This document shows positions 25,906-37,376 of a stretch of DNA of 64,000 nt, one piece after another. A program made the position numbers and the translations under genes. This DNA is from Actinoalloteichus_B caeruleus (GTDB lineage Bacteria; Actinomycetota; Actinomycetes; Mycobacteriales; Pseudonocardiaceae), in assembly GCF_000718005.1 (NCBI RefSeq), contig NZ_JODV01000020.1. One strand, given 5' to 3'. The notes under the pieces were generated by a model. That model did not search any database. It worked only from the letters and a program-made list of their open reading frames with translations, and was not told the DNA's origin. Every line of letters begins with the position of its first letter. The stretch's first letter is position 1.

Positions 25906-27456
25906 GTGGACCAGACCGGGCGCGAACCCCACGCGGAGGAGTCTCGGGGGCGAGTCCCCGTGACCGAGAGTGAGACCGGTGCGGGGGCTGCCGACCAGCG
26001 GATCTCCGCGGCCGCCGAACCCCCGGCCACGGTCCGAAGGCGGTGGATAGGCCTCGGGCTCGGCGTCGTGCTCGCGCTGGCGGCCTTTCTCGCGCTCCCC
26101 GACACCCTCTCCCCGGAGGGGCGCGGTACCGCGGCGGTGGCCGTGCTGATGGCCGTGTGGTGGATGACGGAGGCCATCCCACTGCCCGCGACCGCGTTGG
26201 TGCCGCTGGTGCTCTTCCCCGCGCTCGGGATCGCCGAGGTGGGTGACGCGGCGAGTCCCTATGCCAACGACGTCATCTTCCTGTTCATGGGCGGCTTCAT
26301 GCTCGCGCTGGCGATGCAGCGGTGGAACCTGCACCGGCGGCTCGCCCTGGCGACGGTGCTCGCCGTCGGGACCAGCCCCCGCCGACTGGTGGGCGGCTTC
26401 ATGCTGGCGACCGGCTTCATCTCCATGTGGGTTTCGAACACCGCCACGGCGGTGATGATGCTGCCCATCGGTCTCTCGGTGCTCGGCCTGGTCCGTCAGC
26501 TCGGAAAGGGTGAGGGTGACACGAATTTCGGCACCTCGCTCATGCTGGGAATCGCCTACGCGGCCTCCATCGGCTCGCTGGGAACCATCATCGGCACCCC
26601 GCCGAACACCCTGATGGTCGGTTACCTCCGCGACGCCCACGACATCCACATCGGTTTCGGGCAGTGGATGCTCGTGGGGGTTCCGCTCGCGGTGGTCTTC
26701 ATGCTGCTGGCCTGGCTGGTGCTGACCCGCCTCGTGTTTCCCCCGCGCATCACCACCATCCCCGGTGGGCGGGAGCTCATTCGCCGCGAACTCACCGCGC
26801 TGGGACCGGTCAGCCGCGCCGAGTGGATGGTGCTGGCGGTGTTCGTCCTGGCCGCTCTTTGCTGGATCTTCCTGCCCCTCGTCACGGGCGCCAGCAACCT
26901 CGACGCGGTGATCGCGATGGCGGTCGCGGTGGCCCTCTTCGTGCTCCCCGTCGCTCCGGCGAAGGGAGTGGCGCTGCTGGACTGGCAGACGGCCAAGGAG
27001 ATCCCGTGGGGTGTGCTGTTGCTCTTCGGTGGCGGGCTGAGCCTGTCGAGCCAGTTCTCCGCGACCGGGCTGAGCGAGTGGATCGGCGAACGGGTCGCCG
27101 GGGTCGGCGCCGTGCCGGTGGTGCTCCTGGTGGTCGGGGTGACCCTGCTCGTGCTGGCACTGACCGAGCTGACCAGCAACACGGCGACCGCCGCGACCTT
27201 CCTGCCGATCATGGGTGGGGTGGCGCTGGGCTTCGGGCTGGACCCGATGGTCCTCGCGGTGCCCGTCGCGCTCGCCGCGACCTGCGCCTTCATGCTGCCG
27301 GTGGCGACGCCGCCCAACGCGATCGCCTTCGGGTCCGGGTATGTGCGGATCGGGCAGATGGTGCGGGCGGGGCTCTGGTTGAACCTCATCGCGGTCGTGC
27401 TGATCACCCTCACCATGTACGGCCTTGTCGGTTGGGTCTTCGGGTTGAGCCTCTGA
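25906..27456 (+). CDS. SLC13/DASS-family sodium:dicarboxylate symporter
   Basis: 516 aa. The first 45 residues are polar; 11-13 membrane helices follow. DASS features: WWMTEAIPLPATALVPLVLFP, two SNT-type motifs (SMWVSNTATAVMMLPIG and LTELTSNTATAATFLPI) and IGTPPNTLMVGY, which bind sodium and substrate carboxylates. The late VATPPNAIAFGSGYV repeats the second motif. Likely substrates are succinate, malate or fumarate. GTG 25906 has GGGAGG at spacing 8. CRP-like sites upstream suggest catabolite control. Confidence 0.9.
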   Translation: MDQTGREPHAEESRGRVPVTESETGAGAADQRISAAAEPPATVRRRWIGLGLGVVLALAAFLALPDTLSPEGRGTAAVAVLMAVWWMTEAIPLPATALVPLVLFPALGIAEVGDAASPYANDVIFLFMGGFMLALAMQRWNLHRRLALATVLAVGTSPRRLVGGFMLATGFISMWVSNTATAVMMLPIGLSVLGLVRQLGKGEGDTNFGTSLMLGIAYAASIGSLGTIIGTPPNTLMVGYLRDAHDIHIGFGQWMLVGVPLAVVFMLLAWLVLTRLVFPPRITTIPGGRELIRRELTALGPVSRAEWMVLAVFVLAALCWIFLPLVTGASNLDAVIAMAVAVALFVLPVAPAKGVALLDWQTAKEIPWGVLLLFGGGLSLSSQFSATGLSEWIGERVAGVGAVPVVLLVVGVTLLVLALTELTSNTATAATFLPIMGGVALGFGLDPMVLAVPVALAATCAFMLPVATPPNAIAFGSGYVRIGQMVRAGLWLNLIAVVLITLTMYGLVGWVFGLSL

Positions 27457-27470
27457 GTCTCTGAGCCTCT

Positions 27471-27490
27471 GAGTCGGCCTCGGCCGACTC
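27471..27490 (+). terminator. Hairpin after the dicarboxylate symporter gene
   Basis: Arms GAGTCGGC and GCCGACTC with a CTCG tetraloop, 14 bp past the stop. Three CTCTGAG repeats span the stop codon itself (about 27450-27475). Confidence 0.65.
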
Positions 27491-27566
27491 ACTCCCGCCT
27501 CGGCGCGTCCACTCCGGGGCGGGGCTTCGCCGTGTCCTCGTGGTCCACACCACACCCGGATACGTG

Positions 27567-27587
27567 GTTGAGTGGAACTGGCTCAAC
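27567..27587 (+). promoter_or_regulatory. HAIR-like HspR operator upstream of clpB
   Basis: GTTGAGT-N7-GCTCAAC resembles the HspR-associated inverted repeat CTTGAGT-N7-ACTCAAG, with outer-base changes. It lies 109 bp before clpB. HspR is the known repressor of clpB and dnaK heat-shock genes in actinobacteria; its gene is not in this window. Confidence 0.7.
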
Positions 27588-27695
27588 TTTTCTGACGTTG
27601 GACGTGTGGATGAGCGGAGCCGGGCGAGGGCGCGGCTCCGGTCGGGGCTCGGAGCCCCGGGAGCCGACCAGGTGTACGAGCTGACGAGGTGAGGG

Positions 27696-30290
<2,595 letters not shown>

Positions 30291-30456
30291 CCCCGACCCG
30301 CCGGGGGCGGTCCGCCCCGGTCGGACGTTGGGCCCCGCACCGCTCCCTGAGCAGCCGGTTCACCGCCACCCGCCGCTACTTCCGGTCAATTCGCGAACAA
30401 CCGGGCATACGATCTTCGTGAACGTGCCCTGGCTCGCTACCCTGCGGAGTGTGGGG

Positions 30457-31170
30457 ATGCCGACTTGGGTGTGGTTCACGGCGGCCGTAGTGTTCGCCAT
30501 GGCGGGTGTCGCGCTGCTCGCCACCGACACGGCGCAACGCAGCGCGCGCAACCGGGAACGACGTCGATGGGCGGCGTTGCGGGGCTGGCAGTTCGCCGAG
30601 AGCGACCAGGTGCTGCCGACCCGGTGGAGCCACGGCTTCCTCGCGGCGCAGAGCGGCGGCGTCGCCAGGGACGTGGTCGCGGGCTCCACCTTCACCGCCG
30701 ACGGCCGGCGACAGGTGTACGTGTTCGACCACGAGTCGGGCGGGAAGGCCGGCGCCGTGCTGGTCGCGGTGCGCTGCCGCCAGCAGTACGAGGTCGTGGT
30801 GGAGCTCTGGCTGCCCAGCGTCCCCGTCCCGCAGGAGTCCGGCCTGGACCTGCTCGGGCCCGTCGGTTCCCGGTACGCCTTCGTCACCCAGTTGTCGGCC
30901 GCGCGCCAGCTGATCACACCGGACCTGGTCGAGGCCGCGGAGGAGGTCGGCGACGACGTCACCGTGGTCTGGTTGGAGAAGGAGTGGGTGCTGGCCGCCG
31001 CGCCCTCCAACGCCTCGCCCTCCCGCCTGGAGCGGCTGCTGCGCGACGTCGGGGAGATCGCCGACCTGATCGACCCCGTGGACGAGGAGGAGCGGGAGCA
31101 GCAGCGCACCCACGCGCTCACCGTCGACCAGGAGGACGAGCGCATCTTCCGGCCTTCGAGCCAGTCCTGA
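30457..31170 (+). CDS. Single-pass membrane protein downstream of clpB (Rv0383c-like position)
   Basis: About 237 aa. One N-terminal membrane helix (WVWFTAAVVFAMAGVALLAT) is followed by a basic RSARNRERRRW segment and a soluble domain with WLPSVPVPQESGLDLLGPVGSRYAF and an acidic tail. I recognise no domain. Mycobacteria carry an exported protein, Rv0383c, between clpB and pyrE, so this may be its counterpart. The ATG at 30457 has GGAG seven bases upstream; a TACGAT -10 box at 30408-30413 would give a short leader. GTG 30418 or 30424 are alternative starts. Confidence 0.6.
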   Translation: MPTWVWFTAAVVFAMAGVALLATDTAQRSARNRERRRWAALRGWQFAESDQVLPTRWSHGFLAAQSGGVARDVVAGSTFTADGRRQVYVFDHESGGKAGAVLVAVRCRQQYEVVVELWLPSVPVPQESGLDLLGPVGSRYAFVTQLSAARQLITPDLVEAAEEVGDDVTVVWLEKEWVLAAAPSNASPSRLERLLRDVGEIADLIDPVDEEEREQQRTHALTVDQEDERIFRPSSQS

Positions 31171-31272
31171 TCCCGCCGCCGGCGGAACGCCTCGCCGACC
31201 TGGCCTCCGAGCGGAGTCCGACTCCGTGCGACTCAACCCCCATCACTCGTTCAGGTTGTTACCGTGCGGTAC

Positions 31273-32046
31273 ATGCCCACCGCGCTGATCACCGGTCCAA
31301 CCTCGGGAATCGGGTTGTCCTTCGCCCGCCGCCTGGCCGCCGAGGGGTACGACGTCGTCCTGGTCGCCCGCACCGAGTCGAAGCTGAGTTCCCTGGCCGC
31401 CGAGCTCGGTGACCGCTACGGGGTGGAGGCCGAGACGATCACCGCCGACCTCGCCGAGGCCGCCGACCGCGACCGGGTGGCGGCCCGCCTCCGGGACGAG
31501 GAGCGACCGGTGGACCTGCTGGTCAACAACGCCGGTTTCTCCACCGGCGGCCACTTCGAGCGCAACGAGTTCTCCGCGCTGCGCTCGCAGCTGGAGGTCA
31601 ACGTCACCGCGGTGCTCCAGCTGACCCACGCCGCGCTGCCCGGCATGCTGGCGCGACGGGGTGGCGACGTGATCAACGTGTCCAGCATCGCGGGCTTCCT
31701 GCCGGGGCGGGGCTCCACCTACACCGCCAGCAAGGCCTGGGTGACGTCGTTCACCGAGGGCCTGGCGGCGGGGACCCGGGGCAGCGGGGTCCGCCTGCTC
31801 GCGTTGTGCCCGGGGTTCACGAGGACCGAGTTCCACGAGCGGGCCGACATCGACATGTCCGGCCTGCCCCGGTCGTTCCGGCTGGACGCGGACTTCGTCG
31901 TGCACGAGTCACTGCGTGACCTGCGGCGCGGTCGCGCGGTGTCCGTACCGGGCAACCAGTACAAGGCGTTGGCGTCGGTCTCGCGGCTGCTGCCCCGCTG
32001 GCTGGTCCGCCGGGTCGCCGGTCGCACCGCCCGAGGTCGGGACTGA
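31273..32046 (+). CDS. Short-chain dehydrogenase/reductase
   Basis: 257 aa, classical SDR. Cofactor motif TGPTSGIG (7-14), NNAGF, catalytic Ser in NVSSIAGF and YTASK with catalytic Tyr and Lys. The C-terminus is basic with LLPRWLVRRVAGR, as in membrane-associated SDRs of the DltE/YqjQ type. Cofactor preference seems NADP-like because of an Arg after the second strand (VARTESK). Substrate unknown. GTG 31264 is an alternative start. Confidence 0.85.
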   Translation: MPTALITGPTSGIGLSFARRLAAEGYDVVLVARTESKLSSLAAELGDRYGVEAETITADLAEAADRDRVAARLRDEERPVDLLVNNAGFSTGGHFERNEFSALRSQLEVNVTAVLQLTHAALPGMLARRGGDVINVSSIAGFLPGRGSTYTASKAWVTSFTEGLAAGTRGSGVRLLALCPGFTRTEFHERADIDMSGLPRSFRLDADFVVHESLRDLRRGRAVSVPGNQYKALASVSRLLPRWLVRRVAGRTARGRD

Positions 32047-32072
32047 CCCCGCCGGAACCGGGGTGGCCTCCC

Positions 32073-32095
32073 GGACCGGCGGCCGGTGCCGGTCC
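32073..32095 (+). terminator. Hairpin after the SDR gene
   Basis: Arms GGACCGGC and GCCGGTCC, 7-nt loop, 26 bp past the SDR stop and just before pyrE. Same arms as two other hairpins in the window. Confidence 0.6.
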
Positions 32096-32119
32096 GGGGC
32101 TGTGCGAAGCTAGCGAACC

Positions 32120-32704
32120 GTGCGAGAAGCGGCGGCATCGAACTCCCCCACCCCGAACGTGGATTCCGAGGACAAGGCTCGGCTGGCCCGCCTGGTGCGG
32201 GAGCTCGCGGTCGTCCACGGCACCGTGACCCTGTCCTCGGGCGCCGAGGCCGACTACTACGTCGACCTGCGCAGGGCCACGCTGCACCACCAGGCCTCAC
32301 CGCTGATCGGCCGGCTGCTGAGGCAGCTGACCAGCGACTGGGACTTCCAGGCGGTCGGAGGGCTCACCCTCGGCGCCGATCCGGTGGCGGGCGCCATGCT
32401 GCACTCGGCCGCGTCCGATGGCCTCGCGCTGGACGCCTTCGTCGTGCGGAAGGCCACCAAGCAGTACGGGATGCAGCGGCAGATCGAGGGACCCGGTGTC
32501 ACCGGTCGTCGGGTGCTCGCGGTGGAGGACACCTCCACCACCGGTGGCAGCGTGCTGACAGCCGTCGAGGCCCTGCGTGCCGGGGGCGCCGAGGTAGTGG
32601 GCGTCGCCACCGTCGTGGACCGGCAGACCGAGGCGCGTGAGCGGATCGAGGCGGCGGGCCTGCCCTACCGCTACCTGCTGGACCTCGACGACCTGGGGCT
32701 CTGA
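32120..32704 (+). CDS. pyrE: Orotate phosphoribosyltransferase
   Basis: 194 aa. The PRPP-binding loop VLAVEDTSTTGGSVLTAV (about 131-148) and GGLTLGADPVAGA, LDAFVVRKATKQYG mark type I PRTases of the PyrE group. The enzyme converts orotate and PRPP to OMP in pyrimidine synthesis. The GTG start has no ribosome site; TAGCGA at 32111-32116 is a poor -10, so initiation mode is unclear. Its place downstream of clpB matches mycobacteria (Rv0382c). Confidence 0.93.
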   Translation: MREAAASNSPTPNVDSEDKARLARLVRELAVVHGTVTLSSGAEADYYVDLRRATLHHQASPLIGRLLRQLTSDWDFQAVGGLTLGADPVAGAMLHSAASDGLALDAFVVRKATKQYGMQRQIEGPGVTGRRVLAVEDTSTTGGSVLTAVEALRAGGAEVVGVATVVDRQTEARERIEAAGLPYRYLLDLDDLGL

Positions 32705-32796
32705 GCGCCGCCCCGGCCACGGGGCCCGGCGCCGACGGTGTGAGGTTCGCGTCGGGATTTTTTCGCGGAGCCCTCTTCCCGACCCGCGTGGACGGG

Positions 32797-32802
32797 TAAC
32801 CT
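32797..32802 (+). promoter_or_regulatory. -10 box of leaderless lemA transcript
   Basis: TAACCT sits six bases before the GTG start of the LemA-family gene. A T-tract (about 32757-32763) lies 35-40 bp upstream. Confidence 0.55.
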
Positions 32803-32808
32803 GCGGGC

Positions 32809-33624
32809 GTGGATGCCCTGCTCGTGATCCTCGTGGTCCTGCTCGTGCTCGCGGTCGTGGTCGGAATCGGCTACGTCGTGAGCTACAACCGGTTCATCGC
32901 CCAGCGGAACACCGTCGAGGAGTCGTGGCGGCAGGTCGACGTCGAGCTCCAACGACGTCATGACCTCATCCCCAACCTCGTGGAGACCGTGCGGGCGTCG
33001 GCCCACTTCGAGCAGACGACGCTGCAACAGGTGATCGCCGCCAGGTCGCAGGCGATGCAGGCCCGGCAGACGCACGCCAGCGTCCACGACCAGGGGCAGG
33101 CGGAGCAGCAGCTGTCCGGAGCGCTGCGCGGCTTCTTCGGCATCGCCGAGAGCTACCCGGAGCTGAAGTCGAACCAGAACTTCCTCCACCTCCAGAAGCA
33201 GCTGGCCGAGACCGAGGACCGCATCGCCGCCGGTCGCCGCTTCTACAACGGGAACGTGCGGGCCCTGAACACCCGGGTCGAGTCGTTCCCCTCCTCCATC
33301 GTCGCCGGCATGGCCAAGATCACCAAGGCGGACTACTTCGAGGTCGACGACCCGAACGCCCGCGCGACCCCGTCGCTGTCCGGTGCCTTCGGTTCCCTCA
33401 CCGGCGGGCCGCCGGCCGCGCCGCAGCTCCAGCAGCCCACCGGGGGCCCGCAGTACGGACAGCAGCCCGGTCCCCAGGTCCACGGCCAGCCGCCGCAGCA
33501 GTACGGGCAGCCGCAGCCGCCCCAGCAGTACGGGCAGCCGCAGCCGCCGCAGCAGTACGGCCAGCCGCACCCCGGGCAGGGGCAGCCACCGCAGGGCCCG
33601 GCCGGCCCCGGCGGCTGGCAGTGA
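32809..33624 (+). CDS. lemA: LemA-family membrane protein
   Basis: 271 aa. N-terminal helix VILVVLLVLAVVVGIGYVVSYNRF, then the LemA core: RNTVEESWRQVDVELQRRHDLIPNLVETV, FFGIAESYPELKSNQNFLHLQKQLAETEDRIAAGRRFYN and NTRVESFPSSIVAGM. LemA proteins are membrane-anchored helical bundles of unknown biochemical role. After residue 195 the protein becomes Pro/Gln-rich with QPQPPQQYG repeats. Its stop overlaps the start of the next gene, so the two are translationally coupled. An upstream -10 box suggests a leaderless message. Confidence 0.88.
   Translation: MDALLVILVVLLVLAVVVGIGYVVSYNRFIAQRNTVEESWRQVDVELQRRHDLIPNLVETVRASAHFEQTTLQQVIAARSQAMQARQTHASVHDQGQAEQQLSGALRGFFGIAESYPELKSNQNFLHLQKQLAETEDRIAAGRRFYNGNVRALNTRVESFPSSIVAGMAKITKADYFEVDDPNARATPSLSGAFGSLTGGPPAAPQLQQPTGGPQYGQQPGPQVHGQPPQQYGQPQPPQQYGQPQPPQQYGQPHPGQGQPPQGPAGPGGWQ
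33487..33561 (+). repeat. 27-bp tandem repeats in the lemA 3' end
   Basis: Two full 27-bp units (33508-33534 and 33535-33561) and a partial one (33487-33507) encode QPQPPQQYG. Copy number may vary between strains. Confidence 0.8.
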
Positions 33625-34388
33625 CCGCCGGCTCCCCTGGTTACCGCGACTCCGCTCCGACCACCGCCCGCCGCCCCTCGCCCGAGGCCGAGCCCTCGCC
33701 GGTGGTGGGGCCGGAGCCGGCGGTGGTGGGGCCGGAGCCGGCGGTGGTGGGCCCGACGGAGTGGACCCCCTCGGGCCCGGTCGTGGGAGTCGGCCCCTGG
33801 GCGGGACCGCCGCCGGACGGCGAGCACTACGACCCCGAACTCCTCCGCGACGGCGACCGGCGCAACGTGGTCGACGCCTACCGGTACTGGCGGCGGGAGG
33901 CGATCGTCGCCGAGCTCGACACCCGTCGGCACCCGTTCCACGTGGCCATCGAGAACTTCCAGCACGACCACAACATCGGGACCGTGGTCCGCACGGCCAA
34001 CGCGTTCGGGGCGCGTGCCGTCCACATCGTCGGTCGGCGTCGGTGGAACCGGCGGGGTGCGATGGTCACCGACCGGTACCAGCACCTGGAACACCACGAC
34101 GAGGTGGCCGGCCTCCTCGGGTTCGCCGCCCGTTCCGGGCTGGCGGTCGTCGGGGTGGACAACACCCCGGGTTCGGTGCGGCTGGAGGAGACCGCGCTGC
34201 CCCGCGAGAGCGTCCTCGTCTTCGGGCACGAGGGGAGCGGTCTGAGCGCGGAGACGCGGGAGGGCGCCGACCTGCTCGTCTCCATCGCCCAGTTCGGCTC
34301 CACCCGCTCGATCAACGCCGGCGTCGCCGCGGGGATCGTCATGCACGCCTGGGTCCGCGACCACGCCGACCTGACCCTGGCCTGGTGA
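33621..34388 (+). CDS. TrmH/SpoU-family RNA 2'-O-methyltransferase
   Basis: 255 aa. A Pro-rich N-terminus with two VVGPEPA repeats is followed by the SPOUT methyltransferase domain: NFQHDHNIGTVVRTANAFGA (motif 1), VLVFGHEGSGLS (motif 2) and FGSTRSINAGVAAGIVMHAW (motif 3), which form the trefoil knot that binds S-adenosylmethionine. The target may be tRNA or rRNA. The GTG start overlaps the lemA stop (GTGA). The mycobacterial counterpart position is Rv0380c. Confidence 0.88.
   Translation: MTAGSPGYRDSAPTTARRPSPEAEPSPVVGPEPAVVGPEPAVVGPTEWTPSGPVVGVGPWAGPPPDGEHYDPELLRDGDRRNVVDAYRYWRREAIVAELDTRRHPFHVAIENFQHDHNIGTVVRTANAFGARAVHIVGRRRWNRRGAMVTDRYQHLEHHDEVAGLLGFAARSGLAVVGVDNTPGSVRLEETALPRESVLVFGHEGSGLSAETREGADLLVSIAQFGSTRSINAGVAAGIVMHAWVRDHADLTLAW
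33702..33743 (+). repeat. Two tandem 21-bp repeats in the methyltransferase gene
   Basis: Units at 33702-33722 and 33723-33743 encode VVGPEPA twice. They lie in the disordered N-terminal part, away from the catalytic domain. Confidence 0.75.
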
Positions 34389-34450
34389 ACAAGGGCCGCC
34401 GGCCGTGTCATCCGGGCGGCCGTCCCCGCCGCTGAGGGCACGATGTGCGC

Positions 34451-35644
34451 ATGACCGAGGAACTGTTGCCGACGCGGCGGCGGGTGTGGGCCGCGCGAGC
34501 CGAGGTCGCCGAACGCGCCGTTCGGCAGCGCCACCTCCGTGGGGTGTGGGGGCTGCCCGGCACCCTGATCGGCCTCGCCAGTTGGCCGCCGAGCGCCACA
34601 CTGCGCCTCGGTGTCGGACCCTGGAACTACTGGTGGCAGGCGCACCTGATCGACTGCCTCGTCGACGCCGAGCTCCGGGACCCGAGCCGGGCGCGCAGGA
34701 CCGCGCTCAACCGCCTGGTGCGGGGCGTCGTGCTGCGCAACCTCGGCTGGACCAACGACTACTACGACGACATGGCCTGGCTCGGCTTGGCCCTGCACCG
34801 CGCCGGCGAGGTGACCGGGGAGCGGCACCAGCACGCCCTGCGCGCGGTGGAGGCCGAACTGCGGGCCGCCTGGACCCGGCACGGTGGTGGCGGGATCTGG
34901 TGGCGGCGGCACGCCCGGTACCACGACGACTTCAAGAACACGCCCGCCAACGGCCCGGCGGCGATCCTGCACGCGAGGTTGGGCACCGACGCCCCCGGTC
35001 ACGGGCTCGAACGGGCGGTCGCGATCGCCGAGTGGCTGGAGACCACCCTGGTGGACCCGGTGACCGGCCTGGTCTGGGACGGGGCCCGGGTCGACTACCG
35101 GGGCGGCGTGCGCCGGGTGGTCCGCCGCGTCTACACCTACTGCCAGGGGGTGTACCTCGGCGCCGCCCTGGAACTGGCCTCGGCGACCGGCGAGCAGCGG
35201 TGGTGGCTGCGGGCCAGGCGCACCGTGGACGCCGTCGCGACCCGCCTGGTCACCTCCAGCGGCGCGTTGCGGACCCACGGGGGCGGCGACGGGGGACTGT
35301 TCTCCGGGATCCTCGCCCGCTACCTCGCGCTCGCCGTCGCCCGGCTCCCGCCGGCGGACGTCGGATCGCGGGCCCTGGCGGCCGAGCTGGTCCTGGCCTC
35401 GGCGGAGGCGGTCTGGCGCAACCGGCGGGTGGTCGACTCCGGCCCGCTGTTCCCGGCGGACTGGAACCGACCGGCCCGGGTTCCGCCCCGGCCACCGGCC
35501 CTGTCCGAACGCCCACGGGGCGGCGAGGGCGCCGTCAGCCCCGACGTCATCCCGGAACGGGACCTGTCCGTCCAGCTCGGCGCCTGGATGGTGTTGGAGG
35601 CGGCCGCCTCGGTCGAGCGGGCGGGGGTGTCGGCCTCCGGTTGA
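34451..35644 (+). CDS. GH76-like (alpha-1,6-mannanase superfamily) protein without signal peptide
   Basis: 397 aa. An (alpha/alpha)6-barrel pattern is suggested by repeated helix motifs, with WTNDYYDDMAWLGLAL at about 99-114, where paired aspartates serve as catalytic residues in GH76 endo-mannanases. GGGIWWRR, DDFKNTPANGPAAILHARL and YTYCQGVYLGAAL also fit that family. There is no export signal, so it would act in the cytoplasm, unlike fungal GH76 enzymes. A CACGAT -10-like box lies six bases before the ATG. Substrate could be an intracellular alpha-mannoside; this is inference. Confidence 0.75.
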   Translation: MTEELLPTRRRVWAARAEVAERAVRQRHLRGVWGLPGTLIGLASWPPSATLRLGVGPWNYWWQAHLIDCLVDAELRDPSRARRTALNRLVRGVVLRNLGWTNDYYDDMAWLGLALHRAGEVTGERHQHALRAVEAELRAAWTRHGGGGIWWRRHARYHDDFKNTPANGPAAILHARLGTDAPGHGLERAVAIAEWLETTLVDPVTGLVWDGARVDYRGGVRRVVRRVYTYCQGVYLGAALELASATGEQRWWLRARRTVDAVATRLVTSSGALRTHGGGDGGLFSGILARYLALAVARLPPADVGSRALAAELVLASAEAVWRNRRVVDSGPLFPADWNRPARVPPRPPALSERPRGGEGAVSPDVIPERDLSVQLGAWMVLEAAASVERAGVSASG

Positions 35645-35705
35645 CCCGCCGCCACGAGCACCGCGGTCGCCGTCGCGCGTCCTTCCGGTCACCCGGCGGA
35701 ACGGC

Positions 35706-35711
35706 TACCGT
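35706..35711 (+). promoter_or_regulatory. -10 box of leaderless glcD-like transcript
   Basis: TACCGT lies eight bases before the ATG of the FAD oxidase; no ribosome site is present. Confidence 0.5.
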
Positions 35712-35719
35712 CAGGCAAC

Positions 35720-37117
35720 ATGGGCTCACTCGTCGACGTCGACCTGCTCACCGCCCTCCGTGCCGCCGTGGGGCCGGACCACGTCCTGGTGGACCGGGAC
35801 GTCACCGAGTCCTACCGTCGCGACATGATGCCGCTCGCACCGGCGGGATCACCGGCCGCGGTGGTGCTGCCAGCCACCACGGAGGAGGTCCAGGACGTCG
35901 TGCGGGCCTGCGGGGCCGCCGGTGTCCCGATCGTGCCGAGGGGGGCGGGCAGCGGCCTGTCAGGAGCGGCCAACGCCGTCGACGGGTGCGTCGTCCTGGC
36001 GCTGACGCGGATGGACCGGATCGTCGAGATCGACCCGGACAACAGGGTCGCCGTGGTCGAGCCTGGGGTGGTCAACCTCGACCTGAGGTCGGCGGTGGAG
36101 AAGCACGGGCTGTTCTACCCGCCCGACCCCTCCAGCTACGACTGGTGCACCATCGGCGGGAACCTCTCCACCAACGCCGGCGGGCTGTGCTGCGTGAAGT
36201 ACGGGGTGACCACCGACTCGGTGTTGGGTCTGGAGGTGGTCCTCGCCGACGGCGAGGTGCTGCGGACCGGGCGCCGCACCGTCAAGGGGGTCGCGGGGTA
36301 CGACCTCACCAGGTTGTTCGTCGGCAGCGAGGGCACGCTCGGCGTGATCACACGCGCCACGCTCGCGCTGCGTCCGCTGCCCCAGGCACCGGCGACCGTG
36401 GTCGCCTCCTTCGGCTCCACCGGAGCCGCCGGCGCGGCGGTGTCCAGGATCGTGCGGGAGGGCATGGTCCCCTCCCTCCTGGAGATCATGGACTCGGTGT
36501 GCGTCAGGGCCGTGGAACGCCACCTGTCGACCGAGTTGGGGGACGGCGCGGGGAGCGCTGCCCTGGTCATCGGCCAGTCGGACCTTGGTGGGGCGGCGGG
36601 GCTCGCCGAGGTCTCGAGGCTCGAACAGGTCTGCCTGGACGCCGGCGCCGAGTTCACCCACCACACCGACGACCTCGCCGAGGGGCGGCTGCTGTTGGCC
36701 GCCCGGCGGGCGGTGCTGCCCGCCCTGGAGACCCTGGGGTCCTGGCTGACCGACGACGTCTGCGTCCCCAGGACCAGGATCGCCGAACTGATCGCGGGCT
36801 GCGCCGAGATCGGGGAGGAGGTCGGGTTGACCGTCGCCGTCACGGGCCACGCCGGCGACGGCAACATGCACCCGACCATCGTCTACGACGCGTCCAGGGC
36901 GGATGAGGCGGAGGCCGCGCGAGTCGCCTTCGACCGCATCCTCGCCCTCGGGTTGCGGCTGGGCGGAACGGTGACGGGCGAACACGGCGTCGGCAAGATC
37001 AAGCAGGACTGGCTCGCGACGGAGATCGGTCCGGTCGGGTTGCGCGCGCACCGGGCCATCAAGAACGCCCTGGACCCAGGGGGGTTGTTCAACCCGGGTT
37101 CGATGTTCCGGGGCTGA
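35720..37117 (+). CDS. FAD-linked 2-hydroxyacid oxidase/dehydrogenase (GlcD/D-lactate type)
   Basis: 465 aa. VAO-family FAD domain with IVPRGAGSGLSGAANA, GNLSTNAGGLCCVKYG and VGSEGTLGVIT, then the C-terminal cap with VTGHAGDGNMHPTI and GTVTGEHGVGKIKQDWL, a Zn- or substrate-binding region of GlcD and D-lactate dehydrogenases. It oxidises D-2-hydroxyacids such as glycolate or D-lactate with electrons to quinone or a partner protein. No GlcE or GlcF partner is adjacent, so a stand-alone D-lactate or D-2-hydroxyglutarate dehydrogenase is possible. Confidence 0.85.
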   Translation: MGSLVDVDLLTALRAAVGPDHVLVDRDVTESYRRDMMPLAPAGSPAAVVLPATTEEVQDVVRACGAAGVPIVPRGAGSGLSGAANAVDGCVVLALTRMDRIVEIDPDNRVAVVEPGVVNLDLRSAVEKHGLFYPPDPSSYDWCTIGGNLSTNAGGLCCVKYGVTTDSVLGLEVVLADGEVLRTGRRTVKGVAGYDLTRLFVGSEGTLGVITRATLALRPLPQAPATVVASFGSTGAAGAAVSRIVREGMVPSLLEIMDSVCVRAVERHLSTELGDGAGSAALVIGQSDLGGAAGLAEVSRLEQVCLDAGAEFTHHTDDLAEGRLLLAARRAVLPALETLGSWLTDDVCVPRTRIAELIAGCAEIGEEVGLTVAVTGHAGDGNMHPTIVYDASRADEAEAARVAFDRILALGLRLGGTVTGEHGVGKIKQDWLATEIGPVGLRAHRAIKNALDPGGLFNPGSMFRG

Positions 37118-37376
37118 CACCGCCACCGGGCGCGCCGCACCCCCGTCCCCCGCCACACGAGGTCGGGCGGCCCGGGATCGGGCGGGCGTGCGCTCCGTTG
37201 GCGACGCCCGAGGGGCAGCGGCCCGCGACGGCGGTCCACCGCCCGTCGGAGGGGGCGGCGTCGGGGCCTTCGCGGCAGCCCAGCCCCGATCGGGGTGACC
37301 TGGCGGGATGACGCGGGGCTCGGCTCCGGCACGCGGCTCCGCCGGCGGACGGGAGCGTGGCCCCGGCGGGAGGGCC

